Shown piece after piece: positions 1-8,755 of a DNA stretch of 64,000 nucleotides. Each line of letters starts with the position of its first letter. Positions within the stretch are counted from its first letter, which is position 1. The stretch comes from Halobacteriales archaeon QS_8_69_26 (GTDB lineage: Archaea; Halobacteriota; Halobacteria; Halobacteriales; SW-7-71-33), in the NCBI GenBank assembly GCA_003023195.1, contig PXRX01000027.1, positions 34,480 to 98,479 of the forward strand. The letters are read 5' to 3'. A program made the translations under genes and the position numbers. The notes below the pieces were generated by a model, which saw only the letters and a program-made list of their open reading frames with translations, searched no databases and was not told the DNA's origin.

Positions 1-131
1 CAATCCGCTGAACTGCTGACGTTTGAAATCGGTGATAGACCACCTCATCCGCCTCTTACTCCGAAATGTATGTCAACCACCCAACGTGCAAAGCTGAGAG
101 ACTTATTACGGTACCGACCATTCCACCGGAC

Positions 132-530
132 GTGCCGACGACGAGGACTACGACGCTTCTCCTCTTGCTGGTGGCCGTCGGGATAGTAACCGGAGGCTAT
201 GCGTACACTGGCGCCCGTGAACCGACACCCCACCACAGTGTGATACTGAAAAACGAGGACGACTCCTCACACCAGGTCACCGTCGTCGTCGAGGCTTCCG
301 ACGGAACCACGGTACACGAGGAGACCCGTTCCGTCTCACCCGGCGAACGGTGGAACGTCACCACACAGACCGAACGGGGGGAGTACGCGGTCCGGGTCGT
401 GCCGGCGTCGGGGGGCGGTGCCGAGACCACGTATCGACTGCCGCTCGCCGACGGGGACCGCGAATCGTTCACGACCGTCCGTATCCGGGCAACCGGTGAC
501 GTCGACGTCCGGTCGTACTGGCAAGACTGA
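132..530 (+). CDS. Small membrane-anchored hypothetical protein
   Basis: Unrecognised protein of 132 aa. A single hydrophobic segment (TLLLLLVAVGIVTGGYAY) near the N-terminus is followed by a polar, beta-rich exported-looking domain of about 100 residues containing one repeated EET/VTV-type pattern and no cysteines. The ORF track starts at ATG 66. I prefer GTG 132 because a TATA-like CTTATTAC lies at 102-109, the usual distance upstream of a leaderless haloarchaeal start, and because it puts the membrane helix at the N-terminus. Function is unknown; a cell-surface or periplasm-facing role is inferred from topology only. Confidence 0.6.
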   Translation: MPTTRTTTLLLLLVAVGIVTGGYAYTGAREPTPHHSVILKNEDDSSHQVTVVVEASDGTTVHEETRSVSPGERWNVTTQTERGEYAVRVVPASGGGAETTYRLPLADGDRESFTTVRIRATGDVDVRSYWQD

Positions 531-558
531 CGGCCCCCGGGCGGACGCCGCTACCGAT

Positions 559-610
559 CCCTGGGACGGGATGCGGGGAGTAACCCCTGGGACGGGACGC
601 GGGGAGTAAC
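559..610. repeat. Two-copy 26-nt tandem repeat
   Basis: Two direct copies of a 26-base unit (CCCTGGGACGGGATGCGGGG AGTAAC type, one mismatch) lie between the first gene and the FUN14 gene, just upstream of the latter's promoter. One of several short intergenic tandem arrays in this window. Confidence 0.8.
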
Positions 611-663
611 GTTCCCCTACCACCTCCAAAAGAGCCTTAACGTACCGGCGGAGACGTCCGGGC

Positions 664-987
664 ATGCTAGAGATCCCGCTCCAGATTGACCCCCAGCAGC
701 TCGGGCTGGAGTTCGGTAGCGGCGCCGTCATCGGCGGGCTCATCGGGTTCACCGCCAAGAAGATCGCCAAGATCCTGGCGGTCCTGGTCGGCGCCCAGCT
801 CGCGCTGTTCAAGTTCCTGGAGGCCAAGGGGTACCTCTTCGTCCGGTGGGACAAACTCAGCGCCGGCCTGCTGTCCGCGCCCTCCGACCTCCCCGAGACC
901 GACCGGTGGATCGAACCGATCATCTCGACGCTGTCGGTCGGTGCCGGGTTCACCGGGGGATTCTACCTCGGGTTCCGGCGCGGGTAG
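664..987 (+). CDS. FUN14 family membrane protein
   Basis: 107-aa protein matching the archaeal FUN14 family. It has a Gly-rich first helix (GSGAVIGGLIGFTAKKIAKI), a second helix around residues 38-55, and a C-terminal helix ending in GGFYLGFRRG. FUN14 proteins are small integral membrane proteins; the eukaryotic homologue is a mitophagy receptor, but the archaeal role is not known. A TATA-like CCTTAA at about 635-640 precedes the ATG by the spacing expected for a leaderless transcript. It is a single-gene unit, convergent with SBDS downstream. Confidence 0.85.
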   Translation: MLEIPLQIDPQQLGLEFGSGAVIGGLIGFTAKKIAKILAVLVGAQLALFKFLEAKGYLFVRWDKLSAGLLSAPSDLPETDRWIEPIISTLSVGAGFTGGFYLGFRRG

Positions 988-1080
988 TGCGACCGCGTCC
1001 CCGTACACTCTCCGGCATCCCCGGTAACGCACGGTTACTCTGCTCGGGGGTCGGGGAACGGCGCTCTCCCCCGTCCAGTT

Positions 1081-1100
1081 TTACAGTATCGTTACTGTAA
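1081..1100. promoter_or_regulatory. 20-bp palindrome, copy 1
   Basis: TTACAGTA-TCGT-TACTGTAA, a perfect 8-bp inverted repeat with a 4-nt spacer. It sits between the 3' ends of two convergent genes, so it is not near any start codon that I can see. It belongs to a five-member set in this window (7903, 18924, 41565, 52380). Confidence 0.8.
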
Positions 1101-1215
1101 TAGCTGCTGTCGGGGCACAGTGGGACGTGTGATCCGAACGCCGGCCTGGTCGGGGCCGGCCGGAACGCGGGGCTCTCGGCCGGGCGTAACCGGGAACCGG
1201 TCCGACCGATCCGGG

Positions 1216-1941
1216 TCAGCGGGTACTGATCTCGTCCTCGTCGCTGACGATCCGGGTCTCGGCTTCGCCCTCGGTGTGTTCGTTGACCAGGTCGTAGAAG
1301 TCGTTCTGCATCCCGGCGGGGAACTGGAGCACGCCGATCCAGGAGCCGTCGGCCTGCCACTCCTCGCGCTGGAGGTCGCCGAACTGGCGGATCTGGGCCT
1401 GTGCGCTCCCGGCGAAGTCGGCGGGGACCCGGACCGCGACGGTCACCTCGTCGAAGCGGATGGGGATGACGGGCCGGAGTTTCTCCAGCGCCTCGTCGAC
1501 CTGGCTCTCGACGGGTTCCATCGGGTCGACCCGCACCCCCGCCTCCTCGAGGGCGCTCTCGATGCGCTCCGGGGGGTGCGGGGCGTCGTCCATCTGGGGG
1601 TTGACCGCGTTGCGCGCGATGTGGTTCACCAGTTGCTTTCGCTTCTGTTCCTGCATCTCGCGTCGCTGCTCGGCGGTTATCTGGATCTCACCGCGCTCGA
1701 TGACCTCCGGGATGATCTCCAGGGGATCGGTGGTCCCGAAGACCTCCTCGAGGGCGTCCTCGGGAGGCCGGTCCCCGCGGGAGGCGTCCTCGAAGACGTC
1801 CTCGGCGGCGATGACGTCCTCGATGTCCCCCTCGAACTCCCCGCGCTTTATCGACAGCGCGGCGTCGGGGTCGACGAGTACCTCGAAGCGCTCCCCGTGG
1901 GACTCCAGGCGGGCCGTCACCGCATCGTCGAGCGAAATCAT
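1216..1941 (-). CDS. Ribosome maturation protein SBDS (Sdo1)
   Basis: 241-aa archaeal SBDS protein, which in eukaryotes and archaea helps release the anti-association factor aIF6/eIF6 from the large ribosomal subunit. The N-terminal domain (roughly residues 1-90, beginning [20 protein letters not shown]) is the RNA-binding FYSH-like domain. The central three-helix domain includes [20 protein letters not shown]. The C-terminal domain is ferredoxin-like ([21 protein letters not shown]). Length is normal for the family. The promoter faces the thioesterase gene's 3' end; the short gap upstream holds an A-rich GGAATAAAAAGG stretch on the + strand that could supply its TATA box. Confidence 0.93.
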   Translation of the reverse strand: MISLDDAVTARLESHGERFEVLVDPDAALSIKRGEFEGDIEDVIAAEDVFEDASRGDRPPEDALEEVFGTTDPLEIIPEVIERGEIQITAEQRREMQEQKRKQLVNHIARNAVNPQMDDAPHPPERIESALEEAGVRVDPMEPVESQVDEALEKLRPVIPIRFDEVTVAVRVPADFAGSAQAQIRQFGDLQREEWQADGSWIGVLQFPAGMQNDFYDLVNEHTEGEAETRIVSDEDEISTR

Positions 1942-2023
1942 ACCCGGACGTTACGCCCCCGGAATAAAAAGGTGTGTCACCGACCGACGAACTCCGGGGA
2001 CGCGGCGGGCCGCCGGCAGGGGA

Positions 2024-2425
2024 TCAGTCCACGCCGCCCTCGAACTCCTCGATGGCCGTCCGCCAGTCCCCGGGGACCGGCGTGGGGTCCCCGTCCTCGA
2101 CGGTGACGAGCACCGTCTCCGCGGTCGCGGCCACTTCGCCGCCGGCCCGTATCTCGTACTCCATGCGGATGCTCGACCCGCCGACGTCGGTGACCCCGAC
2201 GGCGACGGTCACCGAGTCCTCGAAGGTGACCGACCGCCGGAAGTCGAGCGAGAGGTGTGCGAGCACGGACTCGCCGGTCGCGAGCGAGCGACCGAGCACC
2301 GCCGTGAGGTACTCCAGGCGGGCGGTCTCCAGGTAGGTCGCGTAGACGGCGTTGTTGACGTGTTCGAGCGGATCCAGGTCGCGGTACCGGACGTCGAACT
2401 CGGTGGTGAAGGCGAACTCGGTCAC
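2024..2425 (-). CDS. Acyl-CoA thioesterase (hotdog fold, YbgC/4HBT type)
   Basis: 133-aa hotdog-fold thioesterase, predicted to hydrolyse an acyl-CoA in the cytoplasm. The 4HBT signature is visible: YRDLDPLEHVNNAVYATYLE, with the Asp that acts in catalysis in this family, then ETARLEYL and RVSLDFRR-type strands. The ORF track starts far upstream at 2551. I chose GTG 2425, which encodes VTEFAFTTEFDVRYRD and matches the usual family N-terminus. It is divergent from the small hypothetical gene at 2589. Substrate cannot be deduced. Confidence 0.85.
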   Translation of the reverse strand: MTEFAFTTEFDVRYRDLDPLEHVNNAVYATYLETARLEYLTAVLGRSLATGESVLAHLSLDFRRSVTFEDSVTVAVGVTDVGGSSIRMEYEIRAGGEVAATAETVLVTVEDGDPTPVPGDWRTAIEEFEGGVD

Positions 2426-2588
2426 GGTGGCCGTCGCACCCGGCGAAGCGTGGCGCTTTCGAACCGTCTGCGGGGCGACCGTCGCGGGACCGATCCGCCG
2501 GGTGCCGGGGGACGGATCGAACGGATCCCCACGCGGATCCACCCCAAACACCTACCTGCCGGGACACGTATCCGGTGGTACGGCCCCC

Positions 2589-2960
2589 ATGCGCGCGCAC
2601 TCGCCGGACGCCGAACGCTACGCGACGACGGTCGAGGACGGCACCGTCTACGTCGGCGGCCCGGACGGCCGGGTCGAGGTCGGGGACGCCGACCGGATCG
2701 TCGACCTGGTCGGCGGTCCGGCCTGGACCATCGAGTACTCGGCGCGACAGAAGCGACGCTACCCGGACCTGGACACCGCCGACGAGGGGTTGACCGTCGA
2801 CGTCCTGGACGTGATGCTCGCGACGACCCACGACCGGGCCTTCGTCGAGACCCTCCGGGCACAGCCGACCGACCCCGCCGACGGCGCGGACGGCGTCTCA
2901 CCGCGCGTGGGCCTGTTCGTCGGCCGCCTGCTCTCGAACCTCCAGTACGGGATCGACTGA
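2589..2960 (+). CDS. Conserved-looking haloarchaeal hypothetical protein
   Basis: 123 aa, start at ATG 2589 (MRAHSPDAERYATTVEDG), well inside the longer track ORF whose upstream part overlaps the divergent thioesterase gene. No membrane segments or cysteines. It is acidic and mixed alpha/beta, with a short beta repeat (VYVGGPDGRVEVGDAD) at the start. Not recognised; likely cytoplasmic. Codon third-position GC bias supports it as coding. Confidence 0.65.
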   Translation: MRAHSPDAERYATTVEDGTVYVGGPDGRVEVGDADRIVDLVGGPAWTIEYSARQKRRYPDLDTADEGLTVDVLDVMLATTHDRAFVETLRAQPTDPADGADGVSPRVGLFVGRLLSNLQYGID

Positions 2961-3020
2961 GGGGATGGCTCGCCCGATCGCCCGGGGGCGATCCCGCCGG
3001 ACAGACCGGGCGACCGTACC

Positions 3021-4823
3021 TCAGACGAACTCGACGCCCGTTATCTCGACCCGGAGACCGCCGTGGGTCCCGTCCGCGAGTTCGACCGCCCAGTCGTGGG
3101 CGGCGGCGACCTCCTCGACGATGGACAGGCCAAAGACGGTCCCGTCGGCGGCGGTGGTGTAGCCGGCCTCGAAGACCGCCTCGCGCTCCTCCGGGGGGAT
3201 CCCGGGACCGTCGTCCTCGACGTAGAACCCCCGCTCGTCGATGGGACCGACCCGGACGTGACCGTCGGGGTCACCGTGTTCGACCGCGTTGCGGAACAGG
3301 TTCTCCAGGACCTGCTGGACGCCGCCGGGGTCGCCACGGATCGTGAACTCCCCGGTCGCGGTCATGGTGGCGTCCCCGGTCGCGACCAAGTCCCAGCACC
3401 GCTGGGCCAGGGGGACGACCGCGACCGGTTCCACCTCGGCGACCGTCCGCCCCTGGCGGGCCAGCGTGTCGTCGACGATGGCCGTCATCCGGTCGAGCGC
3501 GTCCTGGACGGTCTCCAGGTGGTCGCTGTCGCAGTCGTCCCGGGCGAGTTCCAGCCCGCCGGTCGCCACCTCTATCGGGGTGCGCAGGTCGTGGCTCACC
3601 ACGCTCGCGAACTCGTCGAGGCGCTCGTTGCGCCGCTGGAGTTCCCACTCGCGCTCCTCGCGTTCGGTGACGTCGGTGTAGATGGCGTACCCCTCCGGCG
3701 TGTCGCGGTCCGGGTCGCCGATCGCGGCGTCGAGCCGGAAGGTCCTGACATCGTCGGCGGTCTGTCGGCGGACCTCGGTGTGGATCTCTCCTTCGGTCAG
3801 GAGCCGGCGGTTGATCATCTCGGCCTCGTTTTCCTTTCCCGGGGGGACGAGGCGCTCGTCGAGCGGTTCCCCCTCGACCACGTCGGCGTCGTAGCCGAAC
3901 ACCTCCTCGAAGGCGGGGTTGACGTCGACGATGACCGGCTCCCCCTCCTCGGCGATGCCGTGGACGACCGGGTTGGGCAGGTTCTCGAACAGTGTGCGGA
4001 ACCGGTCGCGTTCGCGTTCGACCGTTCGCTCGTTCTCCCATCCGTCCGTGACGTCCCGGGCGAACCCCGCGACTCGGGCGATCTCCCCGTCCTCGTCACG
4101 GATCGGCCGGTCCTGCACCCGGACCCACCGCCCGTAGTCCTCGGCCTCGTTGACCCGGTACTCGATGTCGACGGTCTCGCCCTCCGAAACCCGGGTCATC
4201 GCCCGCTGAACCATCTCCCGGTCCTCGGGGTGGATCCCCTGCAGGAAGTCGCGTGCGTTCGCCCGGAGGTCGTCGACGGAGCGGCCCCAGATGTCCTCGT
4301 AGGTCGAGTTGACGAACAGGAGTTCCTCCCAGTCGGCCGTGAACATCCAGAGGACGTCGTCGGTCGTCTCGGTCAACTCGGTCATCCGGCGCTCGGCCGT
4401 CTCGGCGCTCCGCCTGGAGCGGTACTCCTCGACCGCGTCCTCGATACGGTTGGCCAGGACCGCATAACCGTCCGCGCCCTTCCCCTTCCGGAGGTAGTCG
4501 GTGACGCCCCGGGAAATGGCCTCGCTCGCTATCGCCTCGTTGCCCTTCCCCGTGAACAGGATGAACGGGACCTCGGGACGGTACTCGCGGACGGCCTCCA
4601 GCAGGGACAGTCCGTCCGTCCCCGGCATGTCGTAGTCGCTGACGATGCAGTCGAACTCGTCCTCCTCGACCCGGGCCAGGGCCTCGTCGGGATCGGTCTC
4701 GACGACCACCTCGAAGGCGTCTCGCTGTCCCTCCAGGACGTCGGCGGTGACCTTCGCGAACCCCGGCTGGTCGTCGACGCAGAGGATACGGATCCCATCC
4801 CCACCCGCCGCCGGGCGCTCCAT
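3021..4823 (-). CDS. Hybrid response-regulator/PAS histidine kinase
   Basis: 600-aa soluble signalling protein. An N-terminal receiver domain (residues 11-130) has the acid pair D17-D18, phospho-acceptor D63 in VSDYDMPG, and the conserved Lys in LFTGKG. Two PAS domains follow (about 150-270 and 285-395). A HisKA dimerisation domain carries H411 in VVSHDLRTP, and the HATPase domain has the N box (ENLFRNAVEHG) and G1 box (EDDGPGIPP). The G2 box reads DGTVFGLS instead of the usual GTGFGL. No membrane helix, so it senses an internal signal. The track ORF runs 978 nt too far upstream through the amidotransferase gene; ATG 4823 (MERPAAGG) is the sensible start. Partner unknown. Confidence 0.9.
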   Translation of the reverse strand: MERPAAGGDGIRILCVDDQPGFAKVTADVLEGQRDAFEVVVETDPDEALARVEEDEFDCIVSDYDMPGTDGLSLLEAVREYRPEVPFILFTGKGNEAIASEAISRGVTDYLRKGKGADGYAVLANRIEDAVEEYRSRRSAETAERRMTELTETTDDVLWMFTADWEELLFVNSTYEDIWGRSVDDLRANARDFLQGIHPEDREMVQRAMTRVSEGETVDIEYRVNEAEDYGRWVRVQDRPIRDEDGEIARVAGFARDVTDGWENERTVERERDRFRTLFENLPNPVVHGIAEEGEPVIVDVNPAFEEVFGYDADVVEGEPLDERLVPPGKENEAEMINRRLLTEGEIHTEVRRQTADDVRTFRLDAAIGDPDRDTPEGYAIYTDVTEREEREWELQRRNERLDEFASVVSHDLRTPIEVATGGLELARDDCDSDHLETVQDALDRMTAIVDDTLARQGRTVAEVEPVAVVPLAQRCWDLVATGDATMTATGEFTIRGDPGGVQQVLENLFRNAVEHGDPDGHVRVGPIDERGFYVEDDGPGIPPEEREAVFEAGYTTAADGTVFGLSIVEEVAAAHDWAVELADGTHGGLRVEITGVEFV

Positions 4824-4979
4824 GACAACCGATTGTTGGGAACCGGCGTAAGCGTTGTGGCGTCGACACCGGGGACCGCGAGGTCGCCGCAGTCGGTCGG
4901 ATCGTGCAGTACCCGGGCCGCCGGCCGGGCCCGCCAGGCGTAACGCACAAGCCGCCGGGGCCGGTACCGATGGCAAGCG

Positions 4980-5687
4980 ATGGAGAAACCACGGATCGCA
5001 CTGCTGAACGCCGCGTTCTCGAAGGCCAACACCCGGCGGAACTTCCGGCGGGAACTGGCCGCCGACCTGACCGAGTTCGACGTCACCGGGGGCCACGTCC
5101 CCGAGAGCTACGACGGGTTCGACGGCGTCGTGGTGACCGGGTCCAGGGCCTCGGTGTACTGGGACGAGCCCTGGATCGACGCCGCCCGCGTGTCCGTGCG
5201 GGACGCCGTCGACGCCGGCCTGCCGGTCCTCGGGGTCTGCTGGGGCCACCAGTTGCTGGCCGACGCCCTGGGCGGCCGGGTCGAGGACATGGGCGAGTTC
5301 GAGATCGGCTACCGGACCGTCAGGCGGACGGACGGCGACGACGCCGGCCTCTTCGACGGGATCGACCGGGAGTTCACCGCCTTCACCACCCACGGCGACG
5401 AGGTGGTCGAACTCCCGCCCGGCGCGGTCGAACTGGCCGCGAACGACTACTCGGTCCAGGCCTTCCGGACGGGCCACGCCTTCGGGGTCCAGTTCCACCC
5501 CGAGTACGACACCGAGACCGCCCGCGAGGTCACCCTGGGCAAGGAGTTCCTCGACGACGACCGGATCGAGTCCGTCCTCGACGGGATCACCGAGGAGAAC
5601 TACGAGGCGGCCTGCCGGACGAAGGCACTGTTCGACAACTTCGTCGAGTACGTCCGGGCGCACGGGCCAGAGGTCGCCGCGGACTGA
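4980..5687 (+). CDS. Type 1 glutamine amidotransferase (GMP synthase-like)
   Basis: 235 aa. Class I glutamine amidotransferase fold with the nucleophile elbow GVCWGHQLLADALGG (catalytic Cys) and the His-Glu pair in GVQFHPEYD. Such stand-alone domains transfer or release ammonia from glutamine; related proteins act in purine synthesis or gamma-glutamyl hydrolysis, and the sequence does not settle which. The longer C-terminus (about 50 residues after HPE) resembles GMP-synthase-like standalone proteins rather than GuaA itself. Start is ATG 4980 (MEKPRIALLNAAF). Divergent from the hybrid kinase. Confidence 0.88.
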   Translation: MEKPRIALLNAAFSKANTRRNFRRELAADLTEFDVTGGHVPESYDGFDGVVVTGSRASVYWDEPWIDAARVSVRDAVDAGLPVLGVCWGHQLLADALGGRVEDMGEFEIGYRTVRRTDGDDAGLFDGIDREFTAFTTHGDEVVELPPGAVELAANDYSVQAFRTGHAFGVQFHPEYDTETAREVTLGKEFLDDDRIESVLDGITEENYEAACRTKALFDNFVEYVRAHGPEVAAD

Positions 5688-5760
5688 CGGGCCGGCCGAC
5701 GGGACCGCTTGCCGGCGACCGAACGACAACGTTGAACCGAAGGGGGGCGAAGCCGCGGGC

Positions 5761-5972
5761 GTGAAGGGCGTTCGGGCGATGCCGTTCGGCATCTCGATCA
5801 TCCTCGCGAGCGGGTTCGTGCTCGTCCACGACGTGATCCGGTACGGGTACGAGACCCCCCGGGCACGGGATTCGCCTACCTGGGCCCGATAGCCGGCCGC
5901 CTCGTCGGCCTGTTCGGCCTCATCTACGGCGCCTCCGCGGGGGGTGGACCGGAGGGCGACCCCGGGGAATAG
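5761..5972 (+). pseudogene. Small membrane protein with a one-base frameshift
   Basis: From GTG 5761 (or ATG 5779) one reads a hydrophobic start, MPFGISIILASGFVLVHDVI, which runs to GYETP and then stops at 5892. Restoring one C to the six-C run after GAGA returns the frame and continues TGFAYLGPIAGRLVGLFGLI to a stop at 5970-5972. Together they would give a product of about 70 aa with two helices. Either the gene is dead or the base is missing from the assembly. The family is not recognised by name. Confidence 0.7.
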
Positions 5973-6042
5973 GCGCCGTCAGTCGCCGGTGGAAAATCCT
6001 TCGGTTCGAAACCGTTTAGGCTCCGATCGCCCACCTAGGCGT

Positions 6043-7509
6043 GTGTCCAGCCCGGACGAGAGCCGGATCGACATGACCGCCGGCGCGATCACGCCGAAGC
6101 TCTTCCACCTGGCGTGGCCGCTGGTGGTCGGGAACCTCCTCCAGACCGCCTACAACCTGGCGGACATGTTCTGGGTCGGCCGGGTGGGGCCGGACCCGGT
6201 CGCGGCGGTCTCGCTGATGTTTCCGACGGCGTGGCTGTTCGTCTCGGTCGCGATGGGCCTGACCGCGGCGTCGGTGGCGCTGGTCTCACAGCACGTCGGC
6301 GCGGGCGAGGAGCGGGCCGCCGAGAACGCCGTCGCACAGTCGGTGTTGCTGACGGTGGCGGTGGCGGTCACGCTCGCGCTCCTGGGATACACCTTCCGGT
6401 ACCCCCTCGTGGACCTGATCGGCGCCGAGGGCCGGGTGTTCGACCTCTCCATCGCCTACATCGAGGTCATCTTCGTCGCCATCCCGTTCACGTTCCTCTT
6501 CTTCGTCTTCCGGGCGGTGCTCCGGGCGGCCGGCGACACCCGGACCGCGATGTGGCTGGTCGCGGCCTCGGCGCTCGTGAACATCCTCATCGACCCGCTA
6601 TTCATCCTCGCCGAGGACCCCCTGTTCGCCTACGACGCCCTGTTCCTGGGGCTGGGGGTGCGCGGGGCCGCCCTCGCCACCCTGATATCGCGGGTGTTCG
6701 CGGCGGCCGTCGGCCTGTTCATCCTGCTCCACGGCGGGTGGGGGATCCGCCTGCGGTTCCGGGACCTCGACCCCGACCCCACCGTGTTGCGCCGCCTCGT
6801 CGACGTCGGCTACCCGGGCACCATCGACGGCCTCCTCCGGAGCCTCGCGGCGGTGGCGCTGGCGGGCCTGGTCGCCCGGTTCGGCGCGGTGGTCATCGCG
6901 GCCTACGGGATCGGACTCCGGATGATGTCGGTGTCCTGGACGGTCTCGGGCGCGGTCGGACAGGCCGCCGCGACGGGCGTCGGCCAGAACCTCGGGGCCG
7001 AGACGCCCGACCGGGCCGAGGAGGTCGCCTGGACCGCAACCGGCGGTGCGATGCTCGCGCTGTTCGCGTTCGGGGCCGTCGCCTTCGCGTTCCCCGGGAC
7101 GCTGATGCGGGTGTTCATCGCCGACGCCGCCGTCGTCGCCGAGGGCGTGCTCTTCCTGCGGATCGTCGCCTTCTCGTGGGCCTTCTTCGGCGGTCTCATG
7201 GTCCTCCAGGGGGCCTTTCGCGGCGCCGGCAACACCCGCGAGGCGATGGCCCTCTCCTTCCTCTCGCGGTGGGCCTTCCGGATCCCGGTGATGGCGGTGC
7301 TGGCGTTTCCCCTCGGGTGGGGGCCGTCGGGGCTGTGGTGGGGCTACACCGTCACCGCGGTCGCGGCCTTCTTCGTCGGGGCCGCCTGGTTCCGGCGGGG
7401 CGGCTGGAAGGAGGGCGTCGTGGACCGCGAGGGCGAACCCGGGCCCGGCCCCGCGCCCCCGGACGCGGACCCCGATGCGGGCGTCGACGACCCCTCGGTG
7501 GACGACTAG
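6043..7509 (+). CDS. MATE family multidrug/cation antiporter
   Basis: About 488 aa with 12 predicted membrane helices in two homologous bundles. The family's N-terminal pattern is clear: LFHLAWPLVVGNLLQTAYNLADMFWVGR, then VAMGLTAASVALVSQHVGAG. The second half repeats it (GLRMMSVSWTVSGAVGQAAATGVGQNLGA and LRIVAFSWAFFGGLMVLQGAFRGAGNT). MATE proteins exchange H+ or Na+ for organic cations, often drugs. GTG 6043 is preferred over the track start because a TTTAGG element lies at about -27. ATG 6073 is an alternative. The tail is rich in D/P. The 3' end overlaps the convergent lipoprotein by 4 nt. Confidence 0.9.
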   Translation: MSSPDESRIDMTAGAITPKLFHLAWPLVVGNLLQTAYNLADMFWVGRVGPDPVAAVSLMFPTAWLFVSVAMGLTAASVALVSQHVGAGEERAAENAVAQSVLLTVAVAVTLALLGYTFRYPLVDLIGAEGRVFDLSIAYIEVIFVAIPFTFLFFVFRAVLRAAGDTRTAMWLVAASALVNILIDPLFILAEDPLFAYDALFLGLGVRGAALATLISRVFAAAVGLFILLHGGWGIRLRFRDLDPDPTVLRRLVDVGYPGTIDGLLRSLAAVALAGLVARFGAVVIAAYGIGLRMMSVSWTVSGAVGQAAATGVGQNLGAETPDRAEEVAWTATGGAMLALFAFGAVAFAFPGTLMRVFIADAAVVAEGVLFLRIVAFSWAFFGGLMVLQGAFRGAGNTREAMALSFLSRWAFRIPVMAVLAFPLGWGPSGLWWGYTVTAVAAFFVGAAWFRRGGWKEGVVDREGEPGPGPAPPDADPDAGVDDPSVDD

Positions 7510-7895
7510 CGGGAGGCGCTACTCGACGCACTCGAACATGGCGACACCTCCGGACCGAAGTACTCCTCCCACCGGTCGTCGCGCCAGTGGAGCACCCCCC
7601 AGGCGGTCGGGTCGACGGTTATCGATCCGCCGCCCCCGTTGACCGGCGTGAACTCGATTCCATCCCCACCGTCGCACTCGACCGACTGGCTGGAGGGCTC
7701 CAGGTGCACGTCACTCCCGGCCTCGTGGTAGCACACCGACCCCTCGACGCCGGATCTGGCACCGCTTCCGACGGTCGGACAGGGAACGTCGTCGAACCTG
7801 GAATTACCGGAACTGGGCGTCAGCGAGGGAGTCATGCATCCGGCGAGGCCGGCGATGGCGGCACCGGAGAGCGTCAGGCAGGTTCGACGTCTCAT
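7506..7895 (-). CDS. Predicted lipoprotein
   Basis: 129 aa with a Tat-like RRRT start and a lipobox (AIAGLAGC), so it is probably exported and lipid-anchored. The mature part has four further cysteines (PCPTVG, SVCYHE, VECDGG, VSPCSS) that could form two disulphides, and a WRDDRWEEYF stretch. No family recognised. The start codon is only 7 bases from palindrome copy 2, so that element overlaps its promoter. Confidence 0.7.
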   Translation of the reverse strand: MRRRTCLTLSGAAIAGLAGCMTPSLTPSSGNSRFDDVPCPTVGSGARSGVEGSVCYHEAGSDVHLEPSSQSVECDGGDGIEFTPVNGGGGSITVDPTAWGVLHWRDDRWEEYFGPEVSPCSSASSSASR

Positions 7896-7902
7896 GCGTG
7901 CT

Positions 7903-7922
7903 TTACCGTAATTTTACTGTAA
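7903..7922. promoter_or_regulatory. 20-bp palindrome, copy 2, in lipoprotein promoter
   Basis: TTACCGTA-ATTT-TACTGTAA. It differs at one arm base from the other four copies. It occupies -8 to -27 relative to the lipoprotein start at 7895, so a protein bound here would cover the core promoter. Confidence 0.75.
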
Positions 7923-7975
7923 ACATGTACCGGGGGCGAGTTCCGCGAACGACCGTCGTCGGTGGGGCCGGCGTC

Positions 7976-8242
7976 CTACACCCCCTCGACCGTCTCCCGG
8001 TAGGCGTGGATGTGCGAGAGGGCCTCGTTGACGTTGTCGGCGACCGCCGCGCCTTCCCCGTCGGCCAGGTCGTGGAGTTTGCTCTCGTGGCGGGCCATCC
8101 GCCCGTGGTCGGGGTTCCGGTCGGCCAGGCCCTCGATCGCGTCGGCCTGTTCGTGGAGCCGTCCGACGATCCGCTCCCCGGTGGCCGCGTCGGCGGCCGC
8201 ACGGATCGACTCGGCCGCCCTGACCAGACTCTCGTGTGTCAT
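7976..8242 (-). CDS. Small conserved haloarchaeal protein
   Basis: 88 aa, start at ATG 8242 (MTHESLVRAAESIRAAADAA); the track adds an unconvincing 21-residue extension. All-helical and acidic, with the pattern RLHEQADAIEGLADRNPDHGRMARHESKLHDL. I recognise this as a small helical protein commonly seen in haloarchaeal genomes (I believe a DUF7553-type protein) with no known function. Cytoplasmic. Confidence 0.75.
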   Translation of the reverse strand: MTHESLVRAAESIRAAADAATGERIVGRLHEQADAIEGLADRNPDHGRMARHESKLHDLADGEGAAVADNVNEALSHIHAYRETVEGV

Positions 8243-8346
8243 GTGCGGGGGTACAGCACCGTGGGGCTTGTGCGTTGTGCTGTCGGGGGTCTTCGAAGGC
8301 ATCAACTTTAGGAGAGCGGTAGCAGGACTACCCGGATGACGCCCCC

Positions 8347-8580
8347 GAAAGCCCCCGCCCCGCTCCGGTCGAGGGGTTCGCTGCGCTCCTCGCTCGCTCC
8401 GCTCGCTGTGGTGCTCGTGTCACCCGTCGTCCCGGAGCGGGACGGCCCCTTTCAGTCCGCCCATACTGGGACCTCTCCCTCCCCAACCGACTGCGCTTCT
8501 CGTCCCCTCCCTACGGTCGGGGCTGCGATGCTCGCCCCTCGCACGAGGCCGCGCCTGGCGGCGCGGCCCGCGCGCCGAGT
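8347..8580. repeat. Dispersed GC-rich extragenic element, family A copy 1
   Basis: Non-coding stretch upstream of the MFS gene with the mosaic seen in three other places (24440, 40262, 48705): a CCCGCCCCG...CCTTTCAGTCC part, a CTCCCTCCCCAACCGACTGC part, and CCTACGGTCGGGGC-type mini-palindromes. The track ORF 8336-8683 across it has a repetitive low-complexity translation and is not accepted. The rest of the gap 8243-8755 shows no gene. Confidence 0.65.
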
Positions 8581-8755
8581 GGCAGATCCCGCTGAACTTG
8601 ACACTCCCTGGTGGTGCAACCCGCAGTGGATCGATCCCGGTGACGCAGCGATCGAGGGAGACCGGACCAGTCGGGGACCGTGACCGGCGGGAGCCACCGA
8701 GTCGTTGGCCGGAGCCGGTGCGCCCAAGGCGGTAGAGTGGGTACCCGCACGGCGG

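Noticed and set aside
1460-3346. 628-aa plus-strand ORF
   Set aside because: Shadow of SBDS and the thioesterase; the translation changes composition abruptly and shows no domain.
3021-5801. 926-aa ORF across the kinase and the amidotransferase gene
   Set aside because: Only 3021-4823 has domain similarity; the extension is antisense to a clear amidotransferase gene and has shadow composition.
8336-8683. 115-aa ORF in the gap before the MFS gene
   Set aside because: Lies inside a dispersed repeat; low-complexity R/P/S translation.
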